Below are positions 11,345 to 23,089 of a stretch of 64,000 bases of DNA, piece by piece. Position 1 is the stretch's first letter. The number at the start of each line of letters is the position of its first letter. The DNA comes from Oasisia sp. SBJ-2009 (Eukaryota; Annelida; Polychaeta; Sabellida; Siboglinidae): positions 18,569,589 to 18,633,588 of the forward strand of contig OZ024867.1 of the NCBI GenBank assembly GCA_964017155.1, in the 5' to 3' direction. The position numbers and the translations under genes are program-made. The notes below the pieces were generated by a model. That model did no database searches, was not told where the DNA came from, and saw only the letters and a list, made by a program, of their open reading frames with translations.

Positions 11345-13905
11345 ATACCCACCGTGTCGAAACATGGGTAATTTCGTTCACCCTATATCACCTGCCCCTA
11401 CCAACCCGCACTGGCTAGCGAGGAAGGGTAGGCCAACAGCACCCGCATGCAAAACACTACAAAGCCATGGCCCTCAGCCCCCAGCGACACCGAAAGAGTC
11501 CAAGACCAAGGAGACGGCACTGGTCAACAAGGACTACGTGCAGGGGGTGCTAAGAATCACTGGGTAAAAACAGCCGCGGAAAGAGGGTAAGTAGACTAAA
11601 GACCTACCTCTTTAGAACTCTACTAAGAGATGAACACATACAAGAATTCGAAGAAGAACTTAGGGAAACCAGGTTGGTATGGGATGTGATCGGGATCGAC
11701 GAAGTGAGAAGCCGAGAGGAATGGTTTACTACCTTACAAAGCAGCCACCTACTGTTCCATTACAAGGCAAACAACGGCCAAGCAGGCGTAGGCTTTCTCA
11801 CCAACAAGAAATGTAAAGACCACATAGTGAGGGTAAGCAGCTTCAGCCCCAGAGTAGCAGAACTCGTTATGTGCATAACAAAGCGCTACAACGTAAAGAT
11901 AGTGCAAATATATGCAGCAACGACATACTCAGAAGAAGACATATACAGCTTATACAACGACGATGATGAGACTTTAGGGAAACCAAATCATTACACGATA
12001 GTGATAGGAGACTTCAATGCGCAAATAGGGAAAAATAACAAACCCTTTGGAAACGGCAACGGGCAAATGTGGGCTAGAAATGAGAAACATCAAGAAAGTA
12101 CAAAGAAAAACATAGTCATATGTCAGTTCACAAACATAAGACAGACAGTAATTAATATTTCCTAGAATCTGTTGAATTCAAGGCGTCTGATGTAACGTGA
12201 ATTTATACAGGTTTTCCTGACATATGACTATGCAAGAAAGCAAGGTGGAGATGGACATGGAAAAGACCAAACGGTGTAACGAAGACCGAAATTGACTATA
12301 TCCTAACACATAGGCCAGACATCGACACATATGTAACAGTCATCAACCAAGTCAACATTAGAAGTGACCACATAATGGTTATGAGCTACATCAAATTGGA
12401 GGTAGAGGCGGAAAGGAAAAATGAATAACCCAAGAGGCCACCAAGATTAGATGCCGGACATATAAGATCAAAGAAGATCGAATTTCAACTCGAATTGTGA
12501 AACCGATTCGAGACACTACAACATCTAGACGACATCGACACCACGAGCTAAACCATCACAGACTTGATCCAACAGAGCGCGTCAAGAATAGCTAAGGCTA
12601 CCAGCAAGCCACTGAAATCGAGGATATCATCACCAACACGACACCCTGATAACGAAACGTCGAGAAATGGTGGAAAACGGCGACGATAAACAACGAATAG
12701 AGTATGCAGAAATATGCAAAACTATCAAAAAGAAAGCAAGAGAGGACATCAGGAAATACAACCATGAGATCATACGAGAAACGATCATGGCATTAAAGAG
12801 CCTGAAGAAAGTCCGAAAAACTCAGAAGCCAGGCAAGACAGACTGATCATATTGATCACAAGCAGGGTAGAGAAATCCATGATCAAGATAAGATCATAGA
12901 AAGAATGGAGGAATTCTACACCGAGCTATACGAGAGTGAACAGAGTACCAAAATTCACATTGACTCAAAAGAGTTACTAAAGATAACACCATAAGAGGTG
13001 GGAGCAGCACTACGAGATATGAAGAATGGGACAGCAACAGGCAACGATCATATAAACATCGAGACATTAAAAGCAGGAGAAGATACCATCTGAAAGACAC
13101 TTGCTAAGCCAAATATTAAATGCTTATCAGAAAGATGAATACCCACAGCTTGGAAGAACGCTAAGATGATGACAATCTTCAAAAAGGGAAATAAGTAAGA
13201 CCTCAAGAATTACACACCAATATATCTACTACCAAACATCTACAAAGTACTCACGAAAGTACTAAGGAAAAGGCTAGAGAAGACACTCGACGAAAACCAG
13301 CCACGAGAGCAAGCTGGATTCAGAAGCAGATACTCAACGGCATCCACGTCGTAAACCAACTGAAGGAGAAGTGCAGAAAATATAATATCCCACTCTGCAT
13401 CGATTTCGTCGATTACGAGAAAGCCTTCGACTCAGTGCAAACTCAAGCAGTGCTGACCTCGCTTCAAGAACATGGGATAGAAGATGTGTGCATCGAACTC
13501 TTGCAGGAAATCTACACAAACAGCTCGATGACGGTCCACCTACAAATATAAAACAACAAGATCAACAACGGGAGAGGAGTACGACAGGGAGATACCATAT
13601 CGCCGAAGCTGTTCACGGCAGCACTCGAAAGCATATTCGGACGAGTGACTTGAGAAACCAGAGTCATGAAGATAGACGGCGAATATCTTAGTAATCTTCG
13701 CTTCGCCGACGACATATTCATATGCGCTAATAGATCTCATGAACTACAACAAATGCTACAGTAATTAGTTGATGAAAACAAAAATCAGGGTCTGAAGATG
13801 AACAAGTCGAAGACAAAGGTGATGATGGAAAATGATACACCTATGTCACCAACACCTAGATCGAGAACGTTGAAAGCTATATCAACCTGGGACAGAAATA
13901 CAGCA
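11345..13905 (+). pseudogene. Decayed RTE-type (CFDP2-like) non-LTR retrotransposon
   Basis: A degraded LINE that would encode an endonuclease plus reverse transcriptase for target-primed retrotransposition. The endonuclease part reads RTLLRDEHIQEFEEEL, WDVIGIDEVR (11680s) and GDFNAQIG (about 12007), as in the exonuclease-endonuclease-phosphatase fold. A 95 bp foreign repeat (12121-12222) interrupts the frame before RWRWTWKRPNG and EIDYIL. Reverse transcriptase blocks follow in shifting frames: ENQPREQAGFRSRYST (about 13295-13340) and NLRFADDIFICANR (13693-13734), with the catalytic FADD intact. The Y-x-x-LGQ end motif (YINLGQ) lies just before the ACAT microsatellite. Frameshifts and stops are numerous, so it is dead. 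The clade assignment is from memory of craniofacial-development-protein-2-like sequences. Confidence 0.85.
12121..12222. repeat. Dispersed ~95 bp repeat, copy 2, inside the LINE
   Basis: Second copy of the segment at 10910-11005, with small differences (cataagacagacagtaatta shared, gcgtctgatgtaacgtgaat versus gcgtctgacgtaacgtgaat). It lies between the endonuclease fragment ending near IVICQF and the RWRWTWK block, where related elements have continuous coding sequence. Confidence 0.8.
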
Positions 13906-13989
13906 CATACATACATACATACATACATACATACATACACACACACAGACACACACAGACACACAGACACACAGACACACAGACACACA

Positions 13990-14040
<51 letters not shown>

Positions 14041-14158
14041 AGACACAGACACAGACACAGACACAGACACAGACACAGACACAGACACAGACACAGACAC
14101 AGACACAGACACAGACACAGACACAGACACAGACACAGACACAGACACAGATACAGAC
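13904..14158. repeat. Compound microsatellite (ACAT)n-(CA)n-(ACAGAC)n
   Basis: An ACAT tract at 13904-13938 grades into CA and cacaga variants and then about 19 copies of acagac up to 14158. It joins the 3' side of the RTE relic directly to the open endonuclease frame of the next LINE, so it marks an element junction. Confidence 0.95.
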
Positions 14159-15580
14159 ATCATGTTCCTAGTTGAAACCAAAATAGATGAAAACTACCCT
14201 ACCTACTCATTTCTACCACCCAACTATAACGCCATCCGAAAAGACAGAAGCATCCATGGAGGTGGTGTCCTCATAGCCTTTCGAGATGACGTTGTTGCCG
14301 AGCCACTTACCAACCTAAACTCAAACTGTGAAATAGTATGGACAAAAATTCATTTTACACGAAATAAATCCATTTATTTTGCCTCCTATTACCGACTCCC
14401 TAATGACCATCTCCAATCGCTTGAAGCCTTGCACGAATCTCTGACAAAACTATATAGAACAAAATAAAAGCCAAAAGCCTTTGACAAAGTCCCTCATAAA
14501 CGCCTCTTAACAAAATTAGCCTTCTATGGAATAACTGGAAACACCCAAAACTGGATAAAATAATTTCTTTCACTCCGTAAACAGAGAGTTTCAGTCAATG
14601 GATCCCTGTCGGATAACACATGCGTTACATCTGGAGTACCACAGGGCTCAGTTGTTCTAGGACCAGTTCTTGTTCTGCTATAGATTAATGACATAAACAA
14701 CAACATTCAATCTCCAATACGGCTCTTTGCTAATAACAGCATCATCTATCGCAAAATCAAATCTGAAACAGATAACAACATCCTCCAATCCGACCTGATC
14801 CAACTACAATCATGGTCCAACAAATGGCAAATGGAGTTTAACATCCCCAAATGTGTGCATCTCCTAATAACAACCAAAACAAAACCCATACTACATTCGT
14901 ATTCCCTCTGTGGTGTGCCACTCTCCACAGTCTCCAGCCACCCATATCTTGGAATAAAATTAGATACTAAACTAACCTGGGCGAACCATATCACTGAGAT
15001 AACTTCCAAATCTGCAAAAGTCTTAGGTATGATCCAACGAACCCTCGGTCCATGCAAACCTGATGTAAAAGAAACTGCCTATAACATGCTAGTCCGACCA
15101 AAACTTGAACATGCCTCTCCTATATGGAATCCACACACCACTACCCAAATTAAACATCTTGAAAAGGTACAGCACTGTGCAGCCAGATTTGTTAAAAACG
15201 ACCATCGACGCCAAACAATCACAACAGACCTAATAGCCACCCTTGGATGGCCCTCTCTTGAGCGACGCAGGATTATCAAACAAGCCATGACATTTTACAA
15301 AAAAATTAATAACACAATCAACATCACACCACCACTGGGCCTATTAAAACCATCAAAAAACCGTGGCCATTACATGACCACCGGGTGCCGCATCAACACT
15401 GCAGCGTTCTCCTTTTACCCCCGAGCAATTCGCATCTGGAATATGATCCCACAACATATTACTGAAATAGATAACTCAATAGCTTTTTCAAGCAGCAATC
15501 ACGAACCTCCCCTTCACAACCCACAATCACCTAAATTGCCTGTAAAACAAACAAACAAACAAACAAGCAAACAAACATAA
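14159..15580 (+). pseudogene. Decayed jockey/CR1-like non-LTR retrotransposon
   Basis: The frame opening at 14162 encodes an endonuclease fragment (FLVETKIDE, HGGGVLIAFRDD, NCEIVWTKIHF, ASYYRLP) and stops at 14465. Sequence then jumps to reverse transcriptase (KAFDKVPHKRL, about 14474-14505), so the C-terminal endonuclease half and the N-terminal fingers are deleted. SGVPQGS follows (about 14631), then a stop. The catalytic block reads RLFANNSI (about 14722) instead of FADD, so both metal-binding aspartates are lost. The thumb and C-terminal part is open from 14831 to 15580, with YLGIKLDTKLTW and WNPHTTTQIKHLEKVQ. An (aaac)n tail at 15544-15578 marks the 3' end. The element is 5'-truncated at a microsatellite and inactive. 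Confidence 0.9.
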
Positions 15581-15689
15581 TACCTAACGCATGCGCACAA
15601 GAAGCACTACAAACTCCTGCGCTAGCCCAAGTTTGGGCTGTTTGGAGTGAATAATCTGAGTACTGAGAACCACACACCACTCGCCATTC

Positions 15690-15957
15690 ACCACACCACA
15701 CACCACACAGACCACACCACACAGACCACACCACACAGACCACACCACACCACACCACACCACACCACACCACACCACACCACACCACACCACACCACAC
15801 CACACCACACCACACCACACCACACCACACCACACCACACCACACCACACCACACCACACCACACCACACCACACCACACCACACCACACCACACCACAC
15901 CACACCACACCACACCACACCACACCACACCACACCACACCACACCACACCACACAC
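15690..15957. repeat. (ACACC)n pentanucleotide array
   Basis: About 47 nearly perfect ACACC units, preceded by three longer units with caccacacagac. The 5 bp period is open in all frames on both strands, giving spurious HTTPH and VWCGV ORFs. Confidence 0.98.
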
Positions 15958-16366
15958 ACATACCTAAACTGTCGAAAGAATACAACATTAATCAAAAGTA
16001 AAACTACGTTTACCTCAACATGTTACGGGTCTATCATACAGGGCAGAGCTTGGACTACTTACTGAACATTTTATCAGGAATAGAAAATAAGGAAACCGCC
16101 CTAAAGTTTAAGGGTTGCTAATTATATGCACCAATATAGCAATGTGTGAGTAAATTGTCTTGATTCCACACTACATTGCATAATTTCAGGAGCATCTCTG
16201 GCATTTTGTCTCCAACGGCTTTCAGGACTTCAGCAGTATGTCTAATATGCAATCTGCACTAGTTAGACCCGTTCTTTCTTTGATTGCATACATTAGCTCT
16301 AACAGCTTTCTGTATATCTTCTAGACTAAAGAGAACTGAACAGTGGCGTAGTCAAGATTTTGCATA
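15958..16366. other. No gene recognised
   Basis: Short intergenic interval between the pentanucleotide array and the foldback element. No feature supported. Confidence 0.5.
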
Positions 16367-17963
16367 GGGCCTGTAAGTGGGTCACGAGATATGCCATATT
16401 ATATGGCGAGACTCTGCGCATCTGGAGCTGATTGGCCGGGGACACAAGAATAATATTCTAACGATGGATGACAGTTGTAGCTTCCGACTGATGAATACTA
16501 GGAAAATCAGGTCATAAATATCTTGTGTTATACCTTTCTTATCTTAAGTGCCCGATTTAATATTGAGTTTACCACACTATCATAGATATATAGCGATTTA
16601 CGTAGTGCAGATAATAGACACGATTTTAGGCCGTATGTGTCTTTTACGGGATTTGCATTTTATATTGCTGTACGCTATGGTTTCGATGAACACTTATATC
16701 TGACAAGTTGTCTAAATGCACATAATCATAACACATGTATATACGTTTGCTCCAGACATGATATACTGTGCGAAAATTGGCACTCTTCATTATTAGTCAA
16801 GATCGACAAACACAAGTACTTGCCGGTAATGCCATGGCAACCACAACAATAATCGATGAAAATTCATAATTTTCGTAATCATTGTCATCAGCAAAGTGTT
16901 CCATTGCTTCTGCTTGTAACAATATATAACTGAAATACGCAATTTGGGAACCGATCTATCATTATTTTGAATCCTTAATAGCTAGATATGCACATGCGCA
17001 TTGAAAATAATTCATTTTCATTGGCTTTGCTCTGTCAACTCATCGTCTCATGCTGCGGCCAGCGACAGAAGTGGAGAATTCCTAACTTAATCCCATTTGA
17101 ATGATGAAAATAATTTGCGAAAGGGTAGGACTGGAAGGGAACCCTTACCCAGGCATCTTGAAACCCACTGTACTTTGTGACTCTATGAACAAAGACAATT
17201 AATTACGCTCTCTGCTATGAATCAGGCAGCCAGTATAGAGGGCGTGTAAGTCTCGCGCGCGAAAACGAGGCTGGGGGCAGTTGGGGGCAGGAGGTCCATA
17301 TTCTCCATATTAACGTATAGCCTATAACTTCGTTTTGTTTTTGGTTGTAATAATCGAACTGTTCCAGTATAATTATTTCAGTTAAATGATTACGCTGTCC
17401 GAAGGATTATTACAAGCAGAAGCAGTTGAACACTTTGCCGGTGACAATGCTCACGGAAATCATAAATTTTAATAGATTATAATGATGGTTGCCATGGCAA
17501 CGCCGGCTTGTACTTGTGTTTGGCGATCTTGACTAATACTGAAAAGTGCCATTTTTCGCGCAGTACAACCTGTTTGAGGCAAACGCATACATGTGTTATG
17601 ATTATGTGCATTTAGACAACTTGTCAGATACAAGTGCTTATCGAAACCACAACGTACAGCTATGTAAAATGCAAAACCCGTAAAAAAACATACGGCTTAA
17701 AGTTTTGGGGAGTGTCTATTATCTGCACTACATAAATCGCTATGTCTATGATAGTGTGGTAAACTCAATATTAAATCGGACATTTAAGATAAGAAAGGTA
17801 TAACACAAGATATTGATGTCCTGATTTTCCTAATATTCATCAGTCGGAAGTTACAACTGTCATCCATCGAATATTATTCTAATGACCAGTCCCCAAATCA
17901 GCTCCAATCGCGCGGAGTCTCGCCAGTCGCCATGTATTGTGACTCACTTGCGGGCCCTATTGG
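16367..17963. mobile_element. Foldback DNA element with ~580 bp inverted arms
   Basis: The left arm (about 16367-16950) and the right arm (about 17380-17963) are diverged reverse complements over nearly their whole length. Matching pieces include agggcctgtaagtgggtcac against gtgactcacttgcgggccct, gtttaccacactatcataga against its complement at about 17745-17765, and catgtgttatgattatgtgc against its complement near 16730. The outer bases on both sides read TAGGGCC, so a TA target duplication is possible. The ~430 bp centre encodes no transposase. The structure is that of a long-TIR MITE or foldback transposon; the superfamily is not determined. Confidence 0.8.
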
Positions 17964-18312
17964 TCCTCCGATCCTCACCATCCTATTTTATTCTGGATTG
18001 GGGTGGCGCATGGCCCCCTAGCTGCCATGGCCTCTGGCTAAGGCTAGGGCGGCCTTAGGGTAATTAAACCACTTGAACCTGAAGTATATGTTGGTCCTGG
18101 CCACTAAACTCAGTCTGTGAGACTGTGCCACTGTGGTCCTCTGGCTCTGCCTCTGGCATATTATGTTATCTGGAATGCTATAAATGACTTATATTCTTAT
18201 ATTATTTATTTTACATCATTTAATATTGTATGTCTGTACAATTGTGTATGAGGACTAAACTTAATGAGGCCATCTTGAGACATAATTGACTTGATTTGAC
18301 TTGAATAAGTAA
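17964..18312 (+). mobile_element. Possible 3' tail of a retroelement
   Basis: Sequence ending in ttgacttgatttgacttgaa resembles simple tails of non-LTR elements. The minus-strand tail at 2243 is similar in style. No coding motif is present; the call is tentative. Confidence 0.25.
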
Positions 18313-18532
18313 ATATAATTATTTTATTATGTGAATATAAGAAAAAACAACCCTGAAGAGCAGTATGATTTAATAGTAAGTAAATATAGACTAAAAGTGT
18401 GGTATAGCCTACAAAGAAGTTCTAAGTATGTTTGTGGGGACATCTATTATTTGCACGTAGCAGATGGAAACCTCCATTCAAATCGTAAACAAACCGTTAA
18501 CCGGGAAACGCTTAGCGGCAACGGGTGTTATA

Positions 18533-18669
18533 GGCCACGCCCATTTCCGTGTACTTGACCAATGAGACAGCGCGACACATCGCCACAGCGCTGACAAACA
18601 CGACGCGCTACAAACACGACAAGTTGACTAGAACGCACGTGCCGTGGCTGCAGCGGTCACACAGGCAAC
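18533..18669 (+). promoter_or_regulatory. Candidate promoter and 5' UTR of the DGK gene
   Basis: A CpG-rich stretch (gcgcgacac, gacgcgctac, aacgcacgtg) precedes the start codon, in contrast with the CpG-poor introns. Visible boxes are ccacgccc (18535-18542), a forward ccaat box at 18559-18563, about 107 bp before the ATG, and a cacgtg E-box at 18636-18641. No TATA box is convincing. The transcription start cannot be placed from sequence. Confidence 0.45.
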
Positions 18670-18861
18670 ATGGCGACGTCCAGCGGTGGGCCCGTCAAAC
18701 GTAGCGCCTTGGGCCAAAGTCGGGCGAAATTCGCCTCGGTTCCCGACATAAATGAGGGAACGCCAATGTCTGTTTGTGACACGTCTGATAGCGACGAAGA
18801 GACAGAACCAGCCGAGTCGTTTCATCGGCGAATTTCAACGAACAAGGACATAAAAACGACG
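18670..18861 (+). CDS. DGKD/DGKH: Diacylglycerol kinase delta/eta-like, exon 1 (N-terminus)
   Basis: Encodes residues 1-64 of a type II diacylglycerol kinase, the enzyme that phosphorylates diacylglycerol to phosphatidic acid. The start has a strong context (caacATGG, A at -3 and G at +4). The peptide begins MATSSGGPVKRS, has an acidic serine run (DTSDSDEETE) and ends HRRISTNKDIKTT. Vertebrate delta and eta proteins likewise carry an SSDSE-type acidic stretch and then RKVSTSG just before the PH domain. RRIS fits a basophilic kinase site; phosphorylation is inference. The exon ends in phase 0 at acg|gtaaga. The next exon joins to give KTT-HCIKEGYL. Intron 1 is about 25.7 kb. Confidence comes from the joined exons more than from this piece alone. 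Confidence 0.82.
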
Positions 18862-19480
18862 GTAAGAACGTAACGACGTTAGTTCCTGGTTTATGGCTGG
18901 TGTGGACCTGTGTCTGTGACAGCGTCTGTCGAAGCCATTAACATATCCAACCATCTTATGTAGGTTATGCCTATTATCTTTGAATCGTTGTCTTACACGC
19001 AGTGAAATACTCAGTCGTGCCCACTGTGGAGTATGAACCTCACCTGTGAGGCTGTGACTGTGTGACGACAGCGCACAGCCGTGTTGCTGTCACTGTCACT
19101 GACTGTCACAGTGTCAGTCGGTGAAATGTGTCGTCTAGTCGTACACGCGTACCCGGTTGTTGACACTGACAGCTAGCCAGCAAATAGTATTACACCCAAG
19201 GCTCCGTAGTATTAATACTGCACCTATTATTATGGATCACGATAGTACTCATGGAAATAGTGTAAATAAAATATAAAATAAATCTACTAGTTTGCCTTGT
19301 TGCTATAATAATGCTGACAGGGTGAATGTAGCAGGATAAACAACAACTAGTATGCTAGCTGATGTGAATAATCTTTTTGTCTTGACTCTTGACATGATAA
19401 ATATCTTTTATAAAATAAATAACACTTGTTTACTAATCTAGACTTGAATAGTCTAGCTATTGCCAAATACCAATACAATT
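18862..19480 (+). other. Start of intron 1
   Basis: Donor gtaaga at 18862. The stretch is rich in gtcactgtcactgactgtca words at about 19085-19120, an early example of the CAGTGACA-like composition that dominates the gene body. No other feature. Confidence 0.6.
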
Positions 19481-19509
19481 TATATATAATATATAGGATG
19501 CGTAAAATA

Positions 19510-19541
19510 TATACATTAAATATGGTTTGCTAAAACATATT

Positions 19542-19587
<46 letters not shown>

Positions 19588-19640
19588 GTATATATATAAA
19601 TTATATATAATTTATGTTGTAGCAAACCATATTTAATGCA
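19510..19640. mobile_element. Small palindromic MITE-like hairpin with (TA)n loop
   Basis: Left arm ttaaatatggtttgct (about 19516) and right arm agcaaaccatatttaa (about 19621) are perfect inverted repeats around a TA-rich centre of about 85 bp. The form matches short TA-loop palindromes seen again at 51975-52225. Confidence 0.6.
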
Positions 19641-20785
19641 TCAATTGATTGTAATACACTGTACTACCAATATCTGATATGATCCTGCTCACCAGGATGT
19701 GGTTAATATTAATATGTAGGCCTGGCTGGGCATTGTGTACACGTAGTATTCTGTCATAAGGAAACTGTAACATAACCACTTCCTGGTTTAGTTTCCTTAA
19801 TATTTTTGAAGTTGCACAACATTCATTGCCCCATGTCTGGGCAACAGTGTATTCATAACCACTCATTCTGTATTATTTCATTATATATAGTGGAATGGAA
19901 ATTTGTTCAACTGCTTTCCTGCTATTACCAAGCCATATAGCAAATATGGGTTATACCCTATTTAGGTTTAGTGTTCACTTCCTGGTTTATTTTTCTGAAA
20001 CCCTTTGAAATTGGGCAACAGGTATGTTTCTGGGCAAAAATACTTCGTAACTGAACACTGAATATTGTTTAATTCAATGGTTTTGTGAGTGTTTCTTTAA
20101 ACTATTTTGGTGTCATTAACCCACAATTTTACAAGTTTTAAACTATGTTTTTTTTTGGATACAAACTGGAACTTTTTGAATTGCTCTTTGTTATGTTGGT
20201 TCACCCTGATTTTAACTTTGGATTTATATAGAACAGCTCTTATATAAGTTGATATATTTCACACATTGAACTAATATTACATTTTAATATTGTACTAATT
20301 AACATGAGAGGTCTATGACTGTCTATCATTATAGAAAATTATCCCTATTCCATGAGTTTTTATTATAATTATCAGCCACAAACATTGTGAATGTAGTTCC
20401 TTAAATGTAATGTCAAACTCTAATGAATAAATGCTGTAGGCTTGTTGCAGCTGAAGTACCAATAGAGGTCATTTACCATTTCAGACATGTCTAGTTATTT
20501 CAACGCATTCCACCCAGCCTCATAGAGTCATTACAGCTGCTTCTTCAAATCTAGTTCTTTGATGTTCAAACATATATTTTAAATAATCCACACAGCTTGT
20601 TGAATAAAACAAGCACATTAATTTGCCTAAATGTTGAAAGAATTTACTAATTTTATCATTATATTGGACAACTTGATCATTATATTGCACAACACCCTAG
20701 TCACATTTAGGCTACAACATCAGCACATATATGATATACCTACACATATATATGATTATGTACCATTATATATGCATTATATGTT
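19641..20785 (+). other. Intron 1 sequence, no feature
   Basis: AT-rich intronic DNA. A loose inner repeat of phrases near ctatttaggtttagtgttca and acttcctggttta is visible around 19780-19990. Nothing coding is supported. Confidence 0.5.
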
Positions 20786-20998
<213 letters not shown>

Positions 20999-21289
20999 TT
21001 GAAAGTCATCAAAACCGATATTATGTAATCACATTTGCACATTCATGTGAAGATGTTCACTTTTATTCTGGATCCAAAAATAAACAAGTTTAATGGAAAC
21101 AAAAGGTACAATTTCATTAAAAAAAATTACCAATAACAACAACAGTTTACTTACATTACTAGTCCTAAAATAACATTTACTTGTCCTAGAATACATGTTT
21201 TGCTTGCTATGACACACAGCTCATACTAAATGCTTAAATAAAAAAAGGATTTAAAACGTTATAAAAAATGAACCAGGGATTCAATCTAA

Positions 21290-21605
21290 AGGTATGGTCA
21301 GTTCTTATAAAGTGCAGTATCAAATCCTCAGGATTGTTCAAGGTGCTTTACACTTTACCCCAAGGCAAGCAGATCTATTGAAACTGAATATATCGATTTC
21401 TGTGGGAAGGCTCCAGCAATTAACGCGTGAAACTATTTGATCACAAATTTCTGTCACTGTCTCTAGTGATGAACTCATTCATACAGCTGAGTGAACTAGA
21501 GCAATGTAGAGTGAACATCTTGGCCAAGGTTTGACACAGGGTTCAAATACAGATTCTTTTAGTTGAGAATCTGAAGCCGTAGCTACTGCACCACTGTGCT
21601 AGTAC
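21290..21605 (+). mobile_element. SINE-like repeat, most complete copy
   Basis: It contains the 5' words (cttataaagtgcagtatc, caaggtgctttacact), the middle (catacagctgagtgaacta, tagagtgaacatcttgg) and the 3' part (ggttcaaatacag, ctactgcaccactgtgctag). The same order is split between the copies at 8186 and 10280. About 315 bp with no coding frame, which fits a non-autonomous element. Confidence 0.65.
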
Positions 21606-21671
21606 TGGTAGTGGTACTGGTAGTGGTACTGGTAGTGGTACTGGTAGTGGTACTGGTAGTGGTACTGGTAG
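21599..21671. repeat. 12 bp minisatellite (ggtagtggtact)
   Basis: About six units of ggtagtggtact expanded from the 3' end of the adjacent SINE-like copy (ctagtactggtag). Confidence 0.95.
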
Positions 21672-22084
21672 GTCATGTCTCAATATAACAGCTGGTGGCA
21701 CCTATTACATTTTACCCAAATCTCTCACTTTTGAATTAAATTCACAGTAAACTGCAGACATGATATTGTTGATCAATTGCAATTTTACATTTGATTAGCT
21801 TGCATTATTTCTTCAAATGTGAATATGCCCACACTGTCACCTATTGCTTTACATTAATGATAGTTTGATGATTATATATCAGAGTTACAAATAAAAGTTG
21901 CACAATGCCACAAATTAACTACATTCGCTTACTGAAGTGAAATTATAGCAATTCCACAGTTTCATTCCTGTAGTGAAATTACATGCCGAATGCACTGTTA
22001 CTATGGGGCTCTGAAACACATCAGTGACTTCATGGTCTATTATGTGTGTTTATGTGATATGTATTTGCACATGTATGCATGTTG
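21672..22084 (+). other. Intron 1 sequence, no feature
   Basis: AT-rich sequence with nothing I can support as a gene or repeat. Confidence 0.5.
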
Positions 22085-22497
22085 ACGACAGTTCTACTAT
22101 CTACCTGTCTGTACTGTCACCATGTCTACACAGACAGTTCTACTATCTACCTGTCTGTACTGTCACCATGGCTACACAGACAGTTCTACTATCTACCTGT
22201 CTGTACTGTCACCATGTCTATATGGACAGTTCTACTATCTACCTGTCTGTACTGTCACCATGTCTACACAGACAGTTCTACTATCTACCTGTCTGTACTG
22301 TCACCATGTCTATATGGACAGTTCTACTATCTACCTGTCTGTACTGTCACCATGGCTACACAGACAGTTCTACTATCTACCTGTCTGTACTGTCACCATG
22401 TCTATATGGACAGTTCTACTATCTACCTGTCTGTACTGTCACCATGTCTACACAGACAGTTCTACTATCTACCTGTCTGTACTGTCACCATGTCTAC
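22085..22497. repeat. 46 bp minisatellite
   Basis: About nine units starting acagttctactatctacctg and ending in chtctacacag or tctatatgg variants. The 46 bp period is not a multiple of three, so all three + frames stay open together. This explains the overlapping 133-178 codon ORFs. Confidence 0.97.
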
Positions 22498-22770
22498 ATC
22501 TAGCTCCCATGACCACTGCGTGAGCATGTATTTGCTTACAAACAAGACTGGCACGACTGTTACTAAATATAGCTCCTCTGTCGGCTACAGAACAACCAGC
22601 CACTACTGTGACTAGAGAAGGACACTTATGTGCAGGTCATACTGACTGTACTCATAGTGTCATAGTTCTAATTCAACACTACATAGTTACTCGAGTTTTG
22701 TGGGATACACAGTACACACAAACACACATGCGTGCACATTTGCAACACAGGCACGCACACGCACATACGT

Positions 22771-22823
<53 letters not shown>
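22771..22823. repeat. (CA)n microsatellite
   Basis: Pure CA tract of about 50 bp. Confidence 0.97.
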
Positions 22824-22825
<2 letters not shown>

Positions 22826-22995
22826 TGGCTCTACTCCCTGGGACAAACAGACTTGCTCACGTCTTAGAGGAAACATGTATTCTGACTCTACAGTGTGTGG
22901 ATTTCTGTTAACTAGTGATAATAAATTATTATTCTTCCTGGAGCAAGCATTCCTGAGTACGTTGTATGTGAGTGAACCATGAACAGCATTGTCTG

Positions 22996-23089
22996 GAGAC
23001 ACTCACTGCACAGTCACTGCACATTCACTGCACAGTCACTGCACAGTCACTGCACAGTCACTGCACAGTCACTGCACAGTCACTGCAGT
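22996..23089. repeat. 11 bp minisatellite (cagtcactgca)
   Basis: About eight units of cagtcactgca directly before the 30 bp array. Confidence 0.95.

Noticed and set aside
13798..14181. HRHRHR and VSVSVS frames of about 100-125 codons
   Set aside because: Pure microsatellite translation on both strands.
18331..18558. 75-codon frame just upstream of the DGK promoter region
   Set aside because: No recognisable motif and no splice donor. It ends inside the promoter-like stretch and is likely chance.
22024..22615. Three overlapping frames with STIYLSVLSP repeats
   Set aside because: A 46 bp tandem repeat rotates through all three frames, so every frame shows the same peptide; this is not coding.
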